Assembly (NCBI GenBank): GCA_021808985.1 | Contig: JAKBAQ010000201.1 | Span: forward strand, 1-5,089 | From: Pseudomonadota bacterium | GTDB lineage: Bacteria; Pseudomonadota; Alphaproteobacteria; Acetobacterales; Acetobacteraceae | DNA: 5,089 bases | Direction: 5' to 3' | Shown here: piece by piece, positions 1-5,089 of the stretch | Position numbering within the stretch: position 1 is the stretch's first letter | Layout of the letters: each line of letters begins with the position of its first letter | The notes under the pieces: generated by a model | The model's input: only the letters and a program-made list of their open reading frames with translations | Told to the model about the DNA's origin: nothing | Databases searched by the model: none | Made by a program: the position numbers and the translations under genes

Positions 1-880
1 CGGTGCTGTGGTCGTAACGGTCCCGGTAGAGATAATCCTCTGGCTCCGCCGCCGCCGCGCCGCCCCAGATATGGATGAGATTGGCCTCCGGCACGCCGCA
101 TTCACGGGCCTTGGCCAGGCTGGTGAGGATGATGCAGGCGCCTTGGTTCACCGAGGGGTTGGCGACCATCAGCTTGGTGTAGGGATAATCGATGAGCCGG
201 TTGGCCGCGGTTGCGGTGCCGATTTCCTCGGCGTCCGGGGCGCGTTGAATCCAGGCATGGGGATTCTCCGCCGCCGTGCGGGCAAATTCCGCCCATAGGG
301 CGGCGGAGGCGGCGTTGCCTTGCGCGGGTGTCTGCTCCAGGGCGGCTTGCAGCGCCATCTCGTAGAGCGGGTACATCTGCGCCGGATCACTCACGCCGAG
401 TTTTTTCGAAACCGGGCTGATCTCGATACGGTCATTGGCGAAGCGCACCGCCTCCTCGCGCGTGGCCAGGGGTGTCCAGTTTAGCTTGCCCCTGGTCTTG
501 CGGGCATTGTTCATGGCGTTCATCGCCTCGCCGCCGGTAATCGCCGCCACGCTTATCTCACCGCGCGCGATGGCGAGTGCGGCCTCATGCACCAGGCGCA
601 CCGGCGTCTCGCCGCCCATGCTGGTGTTGCGCTGGTGTTGCGGCGCGATGCCGAGCCTGGCGCACAGCAGCGCCGCCGGGTTTTTGTAGCGCCAGGTCAC
701 CAGCCCCACCACGTCCACGCTCTCTATGGCGTTTAGCAGCTTGCCGCCGGCCTCCTCGTTGGCGGCGGCGAAGGCGCGCTCCATCAGCGCCACCGGCTCC
801 AGGTTTTGCGCGCTGTCCTTGGCGCGGTCCGTGCATTCGCCAATGGCGGCGATGACGGGTGTGTTTTCAGCTGTCAGCAT
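1..880 (-). CDS. Thiolase-like protein (acetyl-CoA acetyltransferase / SCP2-thiolase-like family), N-terminal part, 3' end beyond the window
   Basis: My translation from the ATG at 880 runs open for 293 codons to the window edge, so the C-terminus is missing. It begins MLTAENTPVIAAIGECTDR, a thiolase-fold opening strand. Family-like features are TSMGGETPVRLVHEAA at about residues 86-101, ITGGEAMNAMNNARK after it, a FARTAAENPHAWIQR stretch, and YPYTKLMVANPSVNQGA further on. These resemble bacterial proteins annotated as acetyl-CoA acetyltransferase or thiolase-like protein type 1, not classical FadA. The loop that carries the acylated Cys in true thiolases reads N85-T-S-M-G-G here, without Cys. 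It may therefore not be a standard biosynthetic or degradative thiolase. The start is 2 bases after the synthetase stop (TGA-AC-ATG), with a good Shine-Dalgarno at 887-893, so the two are surely co-transcribed. The catalytic His and C-terminal Cys/Gly-rich motifs would lie outside the window and cannot be checked. The family call is fairly sure; the reaction is not. Confidence 0.82.
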   Translation of the reverse strand, partial: MLTAENTPVIAAIGECTDRAKDSAQNLEPVALMERAFAAANEEAGGKLLNAIESVDVVGLVTWRYKNPAALLCARLGIAPQHQRNTSMGGETPVRLVHEAALAIARGEISVAAITGGEAMNAMNNARKTRGKLNWTPLATREEAVRFANDRIEISPVSKKLGVSDPAQMYPLYEMALQAALEQTPAQGNAASAALWAEFARTAAENPHAWIQRAPDAEEIGTATAANRLIDYPYTKLMVANPSVNQGACIILTSLAKARECGVPEANLIHIWGGAAAAEPEDYLYRDRYDHST

Positions 881-882
881 GT

Positions 883-2979
883 TCAATCCTCCCACACGGT
901 AAGCGCGTCCAGTGCCTCAACGCCCTCCGCCGTGGCCAAAAGCGGGTTGATCTCGAGTGAGACGAGGCGTGGCCCCAGCGCCAGCGCGGCATTGCCGATG
1001 GCGGCAATGGCCGCTGCCAGGGCCGCGCGGTCCACGGGCGGTGCGCCGCGGAAGCCCTCGAGCAGCGCCTTGCCGCGCAGCTCTTCGAGCATCTCCCGCG
1101 CCTCGGTCGCGCTGACCGGCAGCAAGCGCAGCGACGTATCCTTGAGCGCCTCCACCCAGATGCCGCCCAGCCCGACCGAGATCGCCGGCCCCCATTGCGG
1201 ATCATTCAGCGTGCCGACGAAAATCTCGGTGCCGCCGCCGCGCATGGGGGAGATGATGACCCCCTCGATCTCCGCCTCCGGCCTCGCCGCGCGCACCCGT
1301 GCCAGCAGGGCTTCATAGGCGCTGGCGGCGTCTTCCGGCGCGATGTTCAGCGCCACGCCGCCCGCCTCGGTCTTGTGGGCGATATCCGGCGAGGCGATTT
1401 TGAGCGCCAGCCCGCCGCCCAGTTTTTGCGCGGCCGCCGTGGCATCGGTCGTGCAGGTGGCCAGATGCTGCGGCACCACGGGCACGCCCCGCGCGGCCAG
1501 ATAAGCCAGCACCGCGCGCTCGCCGCTGGGGCGCGCGGTCGCCGCCGCCGCAGGCAGGGCGGGCGCTGGCGGCGGGGCCGCGCGCAGCAACGGCGCCAGC
1601 GCCTTCAGCCCCAGGCTTATGCCGCCGGCGCAATAGGTTATGCCATATTCCTCCACCAGCGCGCGGCCCTCGGCGCTCACCGTGCCAAAACTATGGCTGA
1701 TGAGCAGGCAGGGCTTGCTGGTCTGCTTGAATCCCTCGGCGACGTGGCGGATGAATTTGCGCGCCGCGCCGCGCGCATCCTCTTTCAGCGGCACGTCAAA
1801 CACAAAGGCCAGCGCGGCGACGCGCGGGTCCGCCGCCAGCACGGGCAGCGCGGCGGTTATGCTCTCCGGCTTCAGCATGGCGCCGCCGGTCAGGTCCAGC
1901 GGGTTTCCCGGTACCGCGAACTCAGGCAGCACCGGCGCGAGGGCCGCCATTGTCGCCGTGTCCAAACCGGGCAGCATGACACCGAGGGTCTCGGCATTGT
2001 CGAGCGCGATCTCGCACAGCCCGCCGGACATGGCGGCCAGCGCCAGCCCGCCCGGGGGCATGGGGCCGAGATGCGCGGCGAGATCAGCGGTGAGGATCAG
2101 CTCCTCCATCGAATAGGCGCGGATGATACCATGGCGCGCGCAAACCGCGTTGAAGACGGCGTCATTGCCCACCAGTGAGCCGGTATGGGCCTGGGCGGCC
2201 TTGGCCGCCGCCGCCGAGGCGCCCACTTTAAGCACCACCACCGGCTTGCCCGCCGCCCGCGCCGTGGCCACGGCGGCGAGGAAGCCGGCGGGGTCGCGCA
2301 CGGTTTCCAGGAATACGGCGATGGCCCGCACCGCCGCCTGCCCGGCGAGATGGTTTATGATGTCGGCGACATTCAGGTCGGCCTCGTTGCCGGTGGAGAC
2401 CAAATGGGTGAGGCCGATGCGCTGCTGATAGGCGAATTGCTCCATCTGCCCGGCCAGCGCGCCGGATTGCGAGACGATGGCAAGCCGCGCCCCCGGCATG
2501 GGCCGGCGCAGCGGCGTGGTCCAGATGGCGGTGTTGTCAAGATACGAGGCGAAGCCGAGGCAATTGGGGCCGATGAGGCGCAGGCCCGCCTGGCGCGCGC
2601 GGCGGGTCATCTCCGCCTGGCGCGCCGCCCCGGCCGCGCCGGCTTCGGCAAAGCCCGAGGAGAGCACCACGGCGCCAGCCACGCCGGCCGCGCCCAGCTC
2701 ATCGATGATCTCGAGCAGCCCGGCTTCTGGCACCATGATCAGCGCCGCGTCCACCCTTTCGCCGATCTCGGCGATGCTCCTCGCCGCCTCCTGGCCATGG
2801 ATGATGCCGCCCTTGGGGTTGACCAGGTGGATATTGCCCGTGAAGCCGAAGCGTTTGAGATTGTCATGCGCCGAGACAGACCAGATGGAACGCTCGGTGG
2901 CGCCGATGAGGGCAATGCTGCGCGGGCGCAGCAGCCGGTCAAGCGGCGTGGTGCCGGCTGGGGCGTGTATGTCGGCCAT
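883..2979 (-). CDS. Acyl-CoA synthetase, NDP-forming (ADP-forming acetate--CoA ligase family), fused alpha-beta, 698 aa
   Basis: Predicted to activate a carboxylic acid to its CoA thioester using ATP, through acyl-phosphate and phosphohistidine intermediates. Domain order by eye is: CoA-binding Rossmann domain (about 10-135, with LIGATER at 24-30 and IGPNCLG at 136-142); succinyl-CoA-ligase-like domains (about 160-465, with VSQSGALAG at 169-177); an Ala/Pro-rich linker (about 466-485); and an ATP-grasp beta part (about 486-698, with ALKIASPDIAHKTEAGGVAL at 525-544 and LEINPLL at 675-681). H265 in AHTGSLVG matches the alpha phosphohistidine, and H535 in IAHKTEAGG matches the second, beta-side histidine of archaeal ADP-forming acetyl-CoA synthetases. 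Both are present, so it looks active. The length is usual for alpha-beta fusions. A GGAG-type Shine-Dalgarno lies at 2991-2995, about 11 bases before the ATG. The superfamily also includes enzymes reported for pimelate and ferulate, so the substrate is open. The next gene starts 2 bases after the stop. Confidence 0.93.
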   Translation of the reverse strand: MADIHAPAGTTPLDRLLRPRSIALIGATERSIWSVSAHDNLKRFGFTGNIHLVNPKGGIIHGQEAARSIAEIGERVDAALIMVPEAGLLEIIDELGAAGVAGAVVLSSGFAEAGAAGAARQAEMTRRARQAGLRLIGPNCLGFASYLDNTAIWTTPLRRPMPGARLAIVSQSGALAGQMEQFAYQQRIGLTHLVSTGNEADLNVADIINHLAGQAAVRAIAVFLETVRDPAGFLAAVATARAAGKPVVVLKVGASAAAAKAAQAHTGSLVGNDAVFNAVCARHGIIRAYSMEELILTADLAAHLGPMPPGGLALAAMSGGLCEIALDNAETLGVMLPGLDTATMAALAPVLPEFAVPGNPLDLTGGAMLKPESITAALPVLAADPRVAALAFVFDVPLKEDARGAARKFIRHVAEGFKQTSKPCLLISHSFGTVSAEGRALVEEYGITYCAGGISLGLKALAPLLRAAPPPAPALPAAAATARPSGERAVLAYLAARGVPVVPQHLATCTTDATAAAQKLGGGLALKIASPDIAHKTEAGGVALNIAPEDAASAYEALLARVRAARPEAEIEGVIISPMRGGGTEIFVGTLNDPQWGPAISVGLGGIWVEALKDTSLRLLPVSATEAREMLEELRGKALLEGFRGAPPVDRAALAAAIAAIGNAALALGPRLVSLEINPLLATAEGVEALDALTVWED
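887..893 (-). promoter_or_regulatory. Ribosome binding site of the thiolase-like gene
   Basis: The minus strand reads GGGAGGA six bases before the ATG at 880. It lies inside the last codons of the upstream synthetase gene (Val-Trp-Glu-Asp-stop). This supports the chosen start and suggests translational coupling between the two genes. Confidence 0.7.
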
Positions 2980-3059
2980 GCGCGTGTCTTCTCCTGGGTC
3001 CCACGGTTTTGCTTTAAAATTTAATTAACCGGTTGAATCAGAAATCGCAAGCGTGAGGA
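2980..3059 (-). promoter_or_regulatory. Intergenic region with probable promoter/operator for the synthetase-thiolase pair
   Basis: This 80-base gap separates the TetR stop from the synthetase start and contains a sharply A/T-rich block (3013-3028) in otherwise G+C-rich DNA. The palindrome AACCGGTT lies at 3027-3034, extending imperfectly to TTAACCGGTTGA (3025-3036), directly next to the palindrome TTAATTAA (3021-3028). A weak -35-like TTGCGA on the minus strand (3049-3044) sits 17 bases from an A/T-rich -10 region, but the -10 match is poor. I infer a promoter with a TetR-type operator because a TetR gene is adjacent. No hairpin plus T-tract terminator follows the TetR gene, so read-through from upstream is also possible. 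Confidence 0.4.
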
Positions 3060-3653
3060 TCAGAAGGCGGCGAGAAATCGCTCCAGCGCCGCCTTGAATG
3101 TGCCTTCCTCATCCAGCGCGTTGGCTTGTACGGCCTGGGCCAGATGCGGCAGCCGGCGCGGGTCGAACTCGGGCATCGGGTCGAGATTCTGGGCGCGGCT
3201 CATGGCGGCGAACAGGGCCGAGCCGAAAGTGAGTTTTTCCACCCCCTCCATGATGACCATGTGCTGCTCCACCGGCAGGTCATAATGCGCCAGCCAATTA
3301 TCATAGGCGGCGAGCAGCAGATGCCGGGGGAAGAATTGCAGGATGAGCGGCGCCGCCTTGGCGTGGCGCAGGACGGAACGGCGCACCGAGACGCTCAAGG
3401 CGACCACATGCTCGCGCCAATGCGCCGTGCCCTCGGGCATCGGCACCGCGGCTTCCATGAGGATGAGCCGCGCCACCTCGCTGAGCAGCTCGGCCTTGTT
3501 GCGGAAATGATAGTAGAGCGAGGGCGCGCGGACCCCGAGCTTCTTGGCCACCGCATCCAGGCTCAGCGCGTCGATCCCCTGCATGTCGATCACCTCCAGC
3601 GCCGCGCGGGTGGCGCGTTCCTTGGAAATGATCGGTTTTTGCGGCCTGCCCAT
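3060..3653 (-). CDS. TetR/AcrR-family transcriptional regulator, 197 aa
   Basis: Predicted cytoplasmic dimeric DNA-binding repressor. The N-terminal domain (about 8-57) shows the TetR pattern: helix 1 with ERATRAALEVIDMQG, then the helix-turn-helix LSLDAVAKKLGVRAPSLYYH (30-49) followed by FRNKAELL. The YYHFRNK recognition helix is highly typical. The C-terminal ligand-binding part (about 75-197) is helical and too variable to name a ligand, although its layout recalls the TetR C-terminal class. The length is normal. The ATG at 3653 has no convincing Shine-Dalgarno (CCTGCCACCCC precedes it), and no in-frame GTG or TTG lies close upstream. The MGRPQKP beginning is a common TetR N-terminus, so I keep this start. 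It lies between catabolic genes on the same strand, so it probably controls the cluster in response to an acyl-CoA or the free acid. That is inference. Confidence 0.93.
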   Translation of the reverse strand: MGRPQKPIISKERATRAALEVIDMQGIDALSLDAVAKKLGVRAPSLYYHFRNKAELLSEVARLILMEAAVPMPEGTAHWREHVVALSVSVRRSVLRHAKAAPLILQFFPRHLLLAAYDNWLAHYDLPVEQHMVIMEGVEKLTFGSALFAAMSRAQNLDPMPEFDPRRLPHLAQAVQANALDEEGTFKAALERFLAAF

Positions 3654-3716
3654 GGGGTGGCAGGATGGGATATCTGGCGCGGGAAGGAAAGAGGCGGGCG
3701 ATTTGTGAGGCGGGAT

Positions 3717-3740
3717 GCGCTTTTTTTGGAAAAAAGGCGC
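3717..3740. repeat. A/T-tract inverted repeat in the gap before the TetR gene
   Basis: On the plus strand, arm GCGCTTTTTT (3717-3726) pairs with AAAAAGGCGC (3731-3740) around a four-base loop, giving 10 pairs of which one is G-T. On the minus strand the same structure has one C-A mismatch. An overlapping alternative on the minus strand pairs TTTTTTGG (3749-3742) with CCAAAAAA (3729-3722). Neither strand has a T-run placed after a G+C-rich stem, so it is not a standard intrinsic terminator. It lies just past the acyl-CoA dehydrogenase stop and upstream of the TetR gene. It could slow transcription, protect mRNA 3' ends, or act as an A-tract upstream element or operator for TetR. Confidence 0.4.
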
Positions 3741-3752
3741 CCCAAAAAACGT

Positions 3753-4922
3753 TTATGGCCTGGCCCTCGGATGTGACTCCACGGCAAGCCCTCCTGCGGC
3801 AAGCCGCGCATACCGCGCCAGATGATAATCGGCTGAGCCGAATTCCATTTCGATCGCGGTGGCGCGCTTGAAATAGTGGCTCACTGGCAGCGCATCCGTC
3901 ATGCCCATGCCGCCATGCAGCTGCACGGCGTTCTGGCCGATGAAGCGGGCGGCGCGCGCCACGGTGACCTTGGCGGTAGCGCAGGCCATGGCCCGCTCAA
4001 GCGCCGGCCCGTTCTGTTTCAGCACCGCGAGATATGTGGCGGAGACGGCCATTTCCAGCTGCATGTACATATCCGCCATGCGGTGCTGCAGCGCCTGGAA
4101 CTGGGCGATGGGCTGGCCGAATTGCCGGCGCTGCCGGGTGTAGGCGATGGTGTCTTCCAGCAGCCGGCGCATCACGCCCACGGCCTCGGCGCTTTGCGCG
4201 GCGATGCCGGCATCGCGCGCGGCCTCCAGCAGCGGCAGGGCGCCATGCACCGGGCCGATGAGCGCCGCCGCCGGCAAGACGAGATCAAGCGTGAGGTCGG
4301 CGGCGCGCTTGCCGTCGATGGTGGGGTAAGGCGCAGCCTTTATGCCGGGCGCGGCGGCCGGTGCGAGGAAGAGGGAGAGCCCCTCTGCTTCGCCAGGCTT
4401 GCCGCCGGTGCGGGCGGCGATGAGCAGATGCGTGGCCCAGGGCGCCGCGATGGCGGCGGTTTTTTGCCCGGTGAGGCGCCAGCCATCGCCCGCGCGCGCG
4501 GCGGGGCTGGCGATGGAGGCAAATTCATGGCTGGTTTCCGGCTCTTCCCAGGCCAGGGCCAGCACGGCCTCGCCGCTGGCGATGCCGGCGAGCGTGGCCT
4601 CCGCCGCCGCGCCGCCGGCGCGGGCCAATATATGGCCGCCCAGCACCACGGTTTCCAGATAAGGCTCCACCACCAGCGCGCGGCCCAACTCCTCCATCAC
4701 CAGCATCGTCTCCACCGGCCCGCCATTCAGCCCGCCGGCGCGCGCCGGCAGGGTGAGGCCGAGCAGCTCCAGCTCCGTGGCGAATGCGCGCCAGATGTCG
4801 GGCCGCCAGCCGGCTTTGCCGCGCACCGCCGTCTGGCGGGCCGCGAAATCATAACGGTCGGCCAGAAACCCGCGCAGCGTGTCGCGGATCTGCTCTTGTT
4901 CGGGGGCCAGGGAGAAATCCAT
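3753..4922 (-). CDS. Acyl-CoA dehydrogenase family protein, PimD-like (pimeloyl-CoA dehydrogenase small-subunit type), 389 aa
   Basis: Belongs to the FAD-dependent family that introduces the alpha,beta double bond in acyl-CoA thioesters. Starting at MDFSLAPEQEQ, the order is: N-terminal helical domain (about 1-120, with GGPVETMLVMEELGRALVVE at 67-86), beta middle domain (about 121-225), and C-terminal helical domain (about 226-389, with RRQFGQPIAQFQALQHRMAD at 265-284 and AVQLHGGMGMT at 332-342). The GGPVETM...LVVEPYL stretch and HYFKRATAIE near the end recall PimD and similar small subunits. By my alignment the position of the usual catalytic Glu (YEGT in medium-chain dehydrogenase) is F361 in MEFGSADYHL, with E360 beside it. 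The isovaleryl-type Glu site is also not Glu. It may therefore work as the non-catalytic or structural half of a heteromeric enzyme. An in-frame ATG at 4976 would add 18 residues overlapping the dehydrogenase gene upstream. I chose 4922 because MDF(S/D)L is the family start and it follows the upstream TAA by 4 bases. Confidence 0.9.
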   Translation of the reverse strand: MDFSLAPEQEQIRDTLRGFLADRYDFAARQTAVRGKAGWRPDIWRAFATELELLGLTLPARAGGLNGGPVETMLVMEELGRALVVEPYLETVVLGGHILARAGGAAAEATLAGIASGEAVLALAWEEPETSHEFASIASPAARAGDGWRLTGQKTAAIAAPWATHLLIAARTGGKPGEAEGLSLFLAPAAAPGIKAAPYPTIDGKRAADLTLDLVLPAAALIGPVHGALPLLEAARDAGIAAQSAEAVGVMRRLLEDTIAYTRQRRQFGQPIAQFQALQHRMADMYMQLEMAVSATYLAVLKQNGPALERAMACATAKVTVARAARFIGQNAVQLHGGMGMTDALPVSHYFKRATAIEMEFGSADYHLARYARLAAGGLAVESHPRARP

Positions 4923-4926
4923 GGGC

Positions 4927-5089
4927 TTAGCGCGGCGCCATGCGGATGGCGCCGTCCAGGCGCACGCTGGCGCCATTGAAATAGCCGTTCTCGATCATGG
5001 TGAGGGCGAGATGCGCGTATTCCCCCGGCTGGCCGAGCCGCTTGGGGAAGGGCACCGAGGCTTCGAGCGCCGCCAGCACGTTGGGCGAG
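4927..5089 (-). CDS. Short-chain dehydrogenase, type-2 3-hydroxyacyl-CoA dehydrogenase (HSD10)-like, C-terminal 53 residues; 5' end beyond the window
   Basis: Reading back from the TAA at 4927-4929, the visible frame ends the protein with SVPFPKRLGQPGEYAHLALT, then MIENGYFNGASVRLDGAIRM and APR. The VPFPxRLGxPxEYAHL and NGxxxRLDGAIRM signatures are the conserved C-terminus of HSD10-type NAD-dependent 3-hydroxyacyl-CoA / 3-hydroxy-2-methylacyl-CoA dehydrogenases, an SDR subgroup. The Rossmann fold and the Ser-Tyr-Lys active site lie outside the window. It would oxidise the 3-hydroxyacyl-CoA to the 3-oxoacyl-CoA in the same pathway as its neighbours. The stop is only 4 bases (GCCC) before the acyl-CoA dehydrogenase ATG, so the two form an operon. 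The family call is sure for so short a piece because the C-terminal motif is distinctive; the substrate is unknown. Confidence 0.85.
   Translation of the reverse strand, partial: SPNVLAALEASVPFPKRLGQPGEYAHLALTMIENGYFNGASVRLDGAIRMAPR
4933..4954 (-). repeat. Perfect inverted repeat at the dehydrogenase/acyl-CoA dehydrogenase junction
   Basis: Nine-base arms CGGCGCCAT (4933-4941) and ATGGCGCCG (4946-4954) flank a four-base loop, inside the last codons of the short-chain dehydrogenase gene. A further GGCGCCAT copy at 4969-4976 could pair with 4946-4953 instead, so two alternative hairpins can form just upstream of the next start codon (4922). The acyl-CoA dehydrogenase start has no Shine-Dalgarno. 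A role in translational coupling is possible, but GGCGCC is self-complementary and common in DNA of this composition. Confidence 0.45.

Noticed and set aside
621..642. Exact tandem repeat of CTGGTGTTGCG (two 11-base copies) in the thiolase-like gene, next to the nucleophile loop
   Set aside because: A recent 11-base duplication would shift the frame, yet family-like sequence continues in the same frame on both sides. It is most likely chance, or at best an old compensated event.
1500..1570. Ala/Pro-rich, repetitive G+C stretch inside the synthetase as a possible insertion or frameshift
   Set aside because: It falls exactly between the alpha and beta parts, where a flexible linker is expected. 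The frame is continuous with recognisable domains on both sides.
1195..2178. Long plus-strand open frame of 327 codons opposite the synthetase gene
   Set aside because: It lies wholly antisense to a well-recognised gene. Its translation is Arg/Gly/His-rich and low in complexity, as expected for a shadow frame in G+C-rich DNA, and it shows no recognisable domain.
2185..3024. Plus-strand open frame of 279 codons opposite the start of the synthetase gene
   Set aside because: It is antisense to the CoA-binding domain, with composition typical of a shadow frame. It would also run through the presumed promoter region.
3717..3750. Intrinsic terminator after the acyl-CoA dehydrogenase
   Set aside because: The hairpin stem is mostly A-T, and no T-run follows it on the minus strand (ATCCCGCC follows). 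It is recorded only as an inverted repeat.
4923..4976. Upstream ATG at 4976 as the start of the acyl-CoA dehydrogenase
   Set aside because: The extra 18 residues (MAPACAWTAPSAWRRAKP) have no family likeness and would overlap the conserved C-terminus of the upstream dehydrogenase. The ATG at 4922 gives the normal N-terminus.
3876..4979. Plus-strand open frame of 367 codons opposite the acyl-CoA dehydrogenase gene
   Set aside because: It mirrors the acyl-CoA dehydrogenase coding frame, is rich in Gly/Arg/Gln/His and has no family resemblance.

Overview
The window is G+C-rich (about two thirds G+C by eye), with all genes on the minus strand, strong GC3 bias and long spurious antisense frames. 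This fits a high-GC proteobacterium, probably an alphaproteobacterium. That placement rests on base composition and gene families only; no taxonomic marker is present.

Read in the direction of transcription (right to left), the layout is as follows. (1) The C-terminal end of a short-chain dehydrogenase resembling type-2 3-hydroxyacyl-CoA dehydrogenase (HSD10 family), cut by the right edge. (2) Four bases later, an acyl-CoA dehydrogenase family protein most like the small subunit of pimeloyl-CoA dehydrogenase (PimD type). (3) A 99-base gap holding an A/T-tract hairpin. (4) A TetR-family regulator. (5) An 80-base gap with the most A/T-rich stretch of the window and a palindrome, the best candidate for a promoter/operator. 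(6) A 698-residue fused acyl-CoA synthetase of the NDP-forming (ADP-forming acetyl-CoA synthetase) superfamily. (7) Two bases later, a thiolase-like protein (SCP2/TLP type), cut by the left edge.

Together these are the parts of a CoA-dependent carboxylic-acid degradation cluster: activation of the acid to its CoA thioester, alpha,beta-dehydrogenation, oxidation of the 3-hydroxyacyl-CoA, and a thiolase-fold step, with a local TetR repressor. The enoyl-CoA hydratase and a partner acyl-CoA dehydrogenase subunit are not visible and may lie outside the window. The substrate cannot be read from the sequence. A dicarboxylic, alicyclic or branched acid is plausible from the PimD and HSD10 resemblances.

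The main point of interest is that two of the catabolic proteins lack the standard catalytic residue of their folds. The acyl-CoA dehydrogenase has Phe where the general-base Glu normally sits. The thiolase-like protein has no Cys in its nucleophile loop. I see no mobile element, CRISPR array, tRNA or rRNA, and no clear evidence of a wholly new system.
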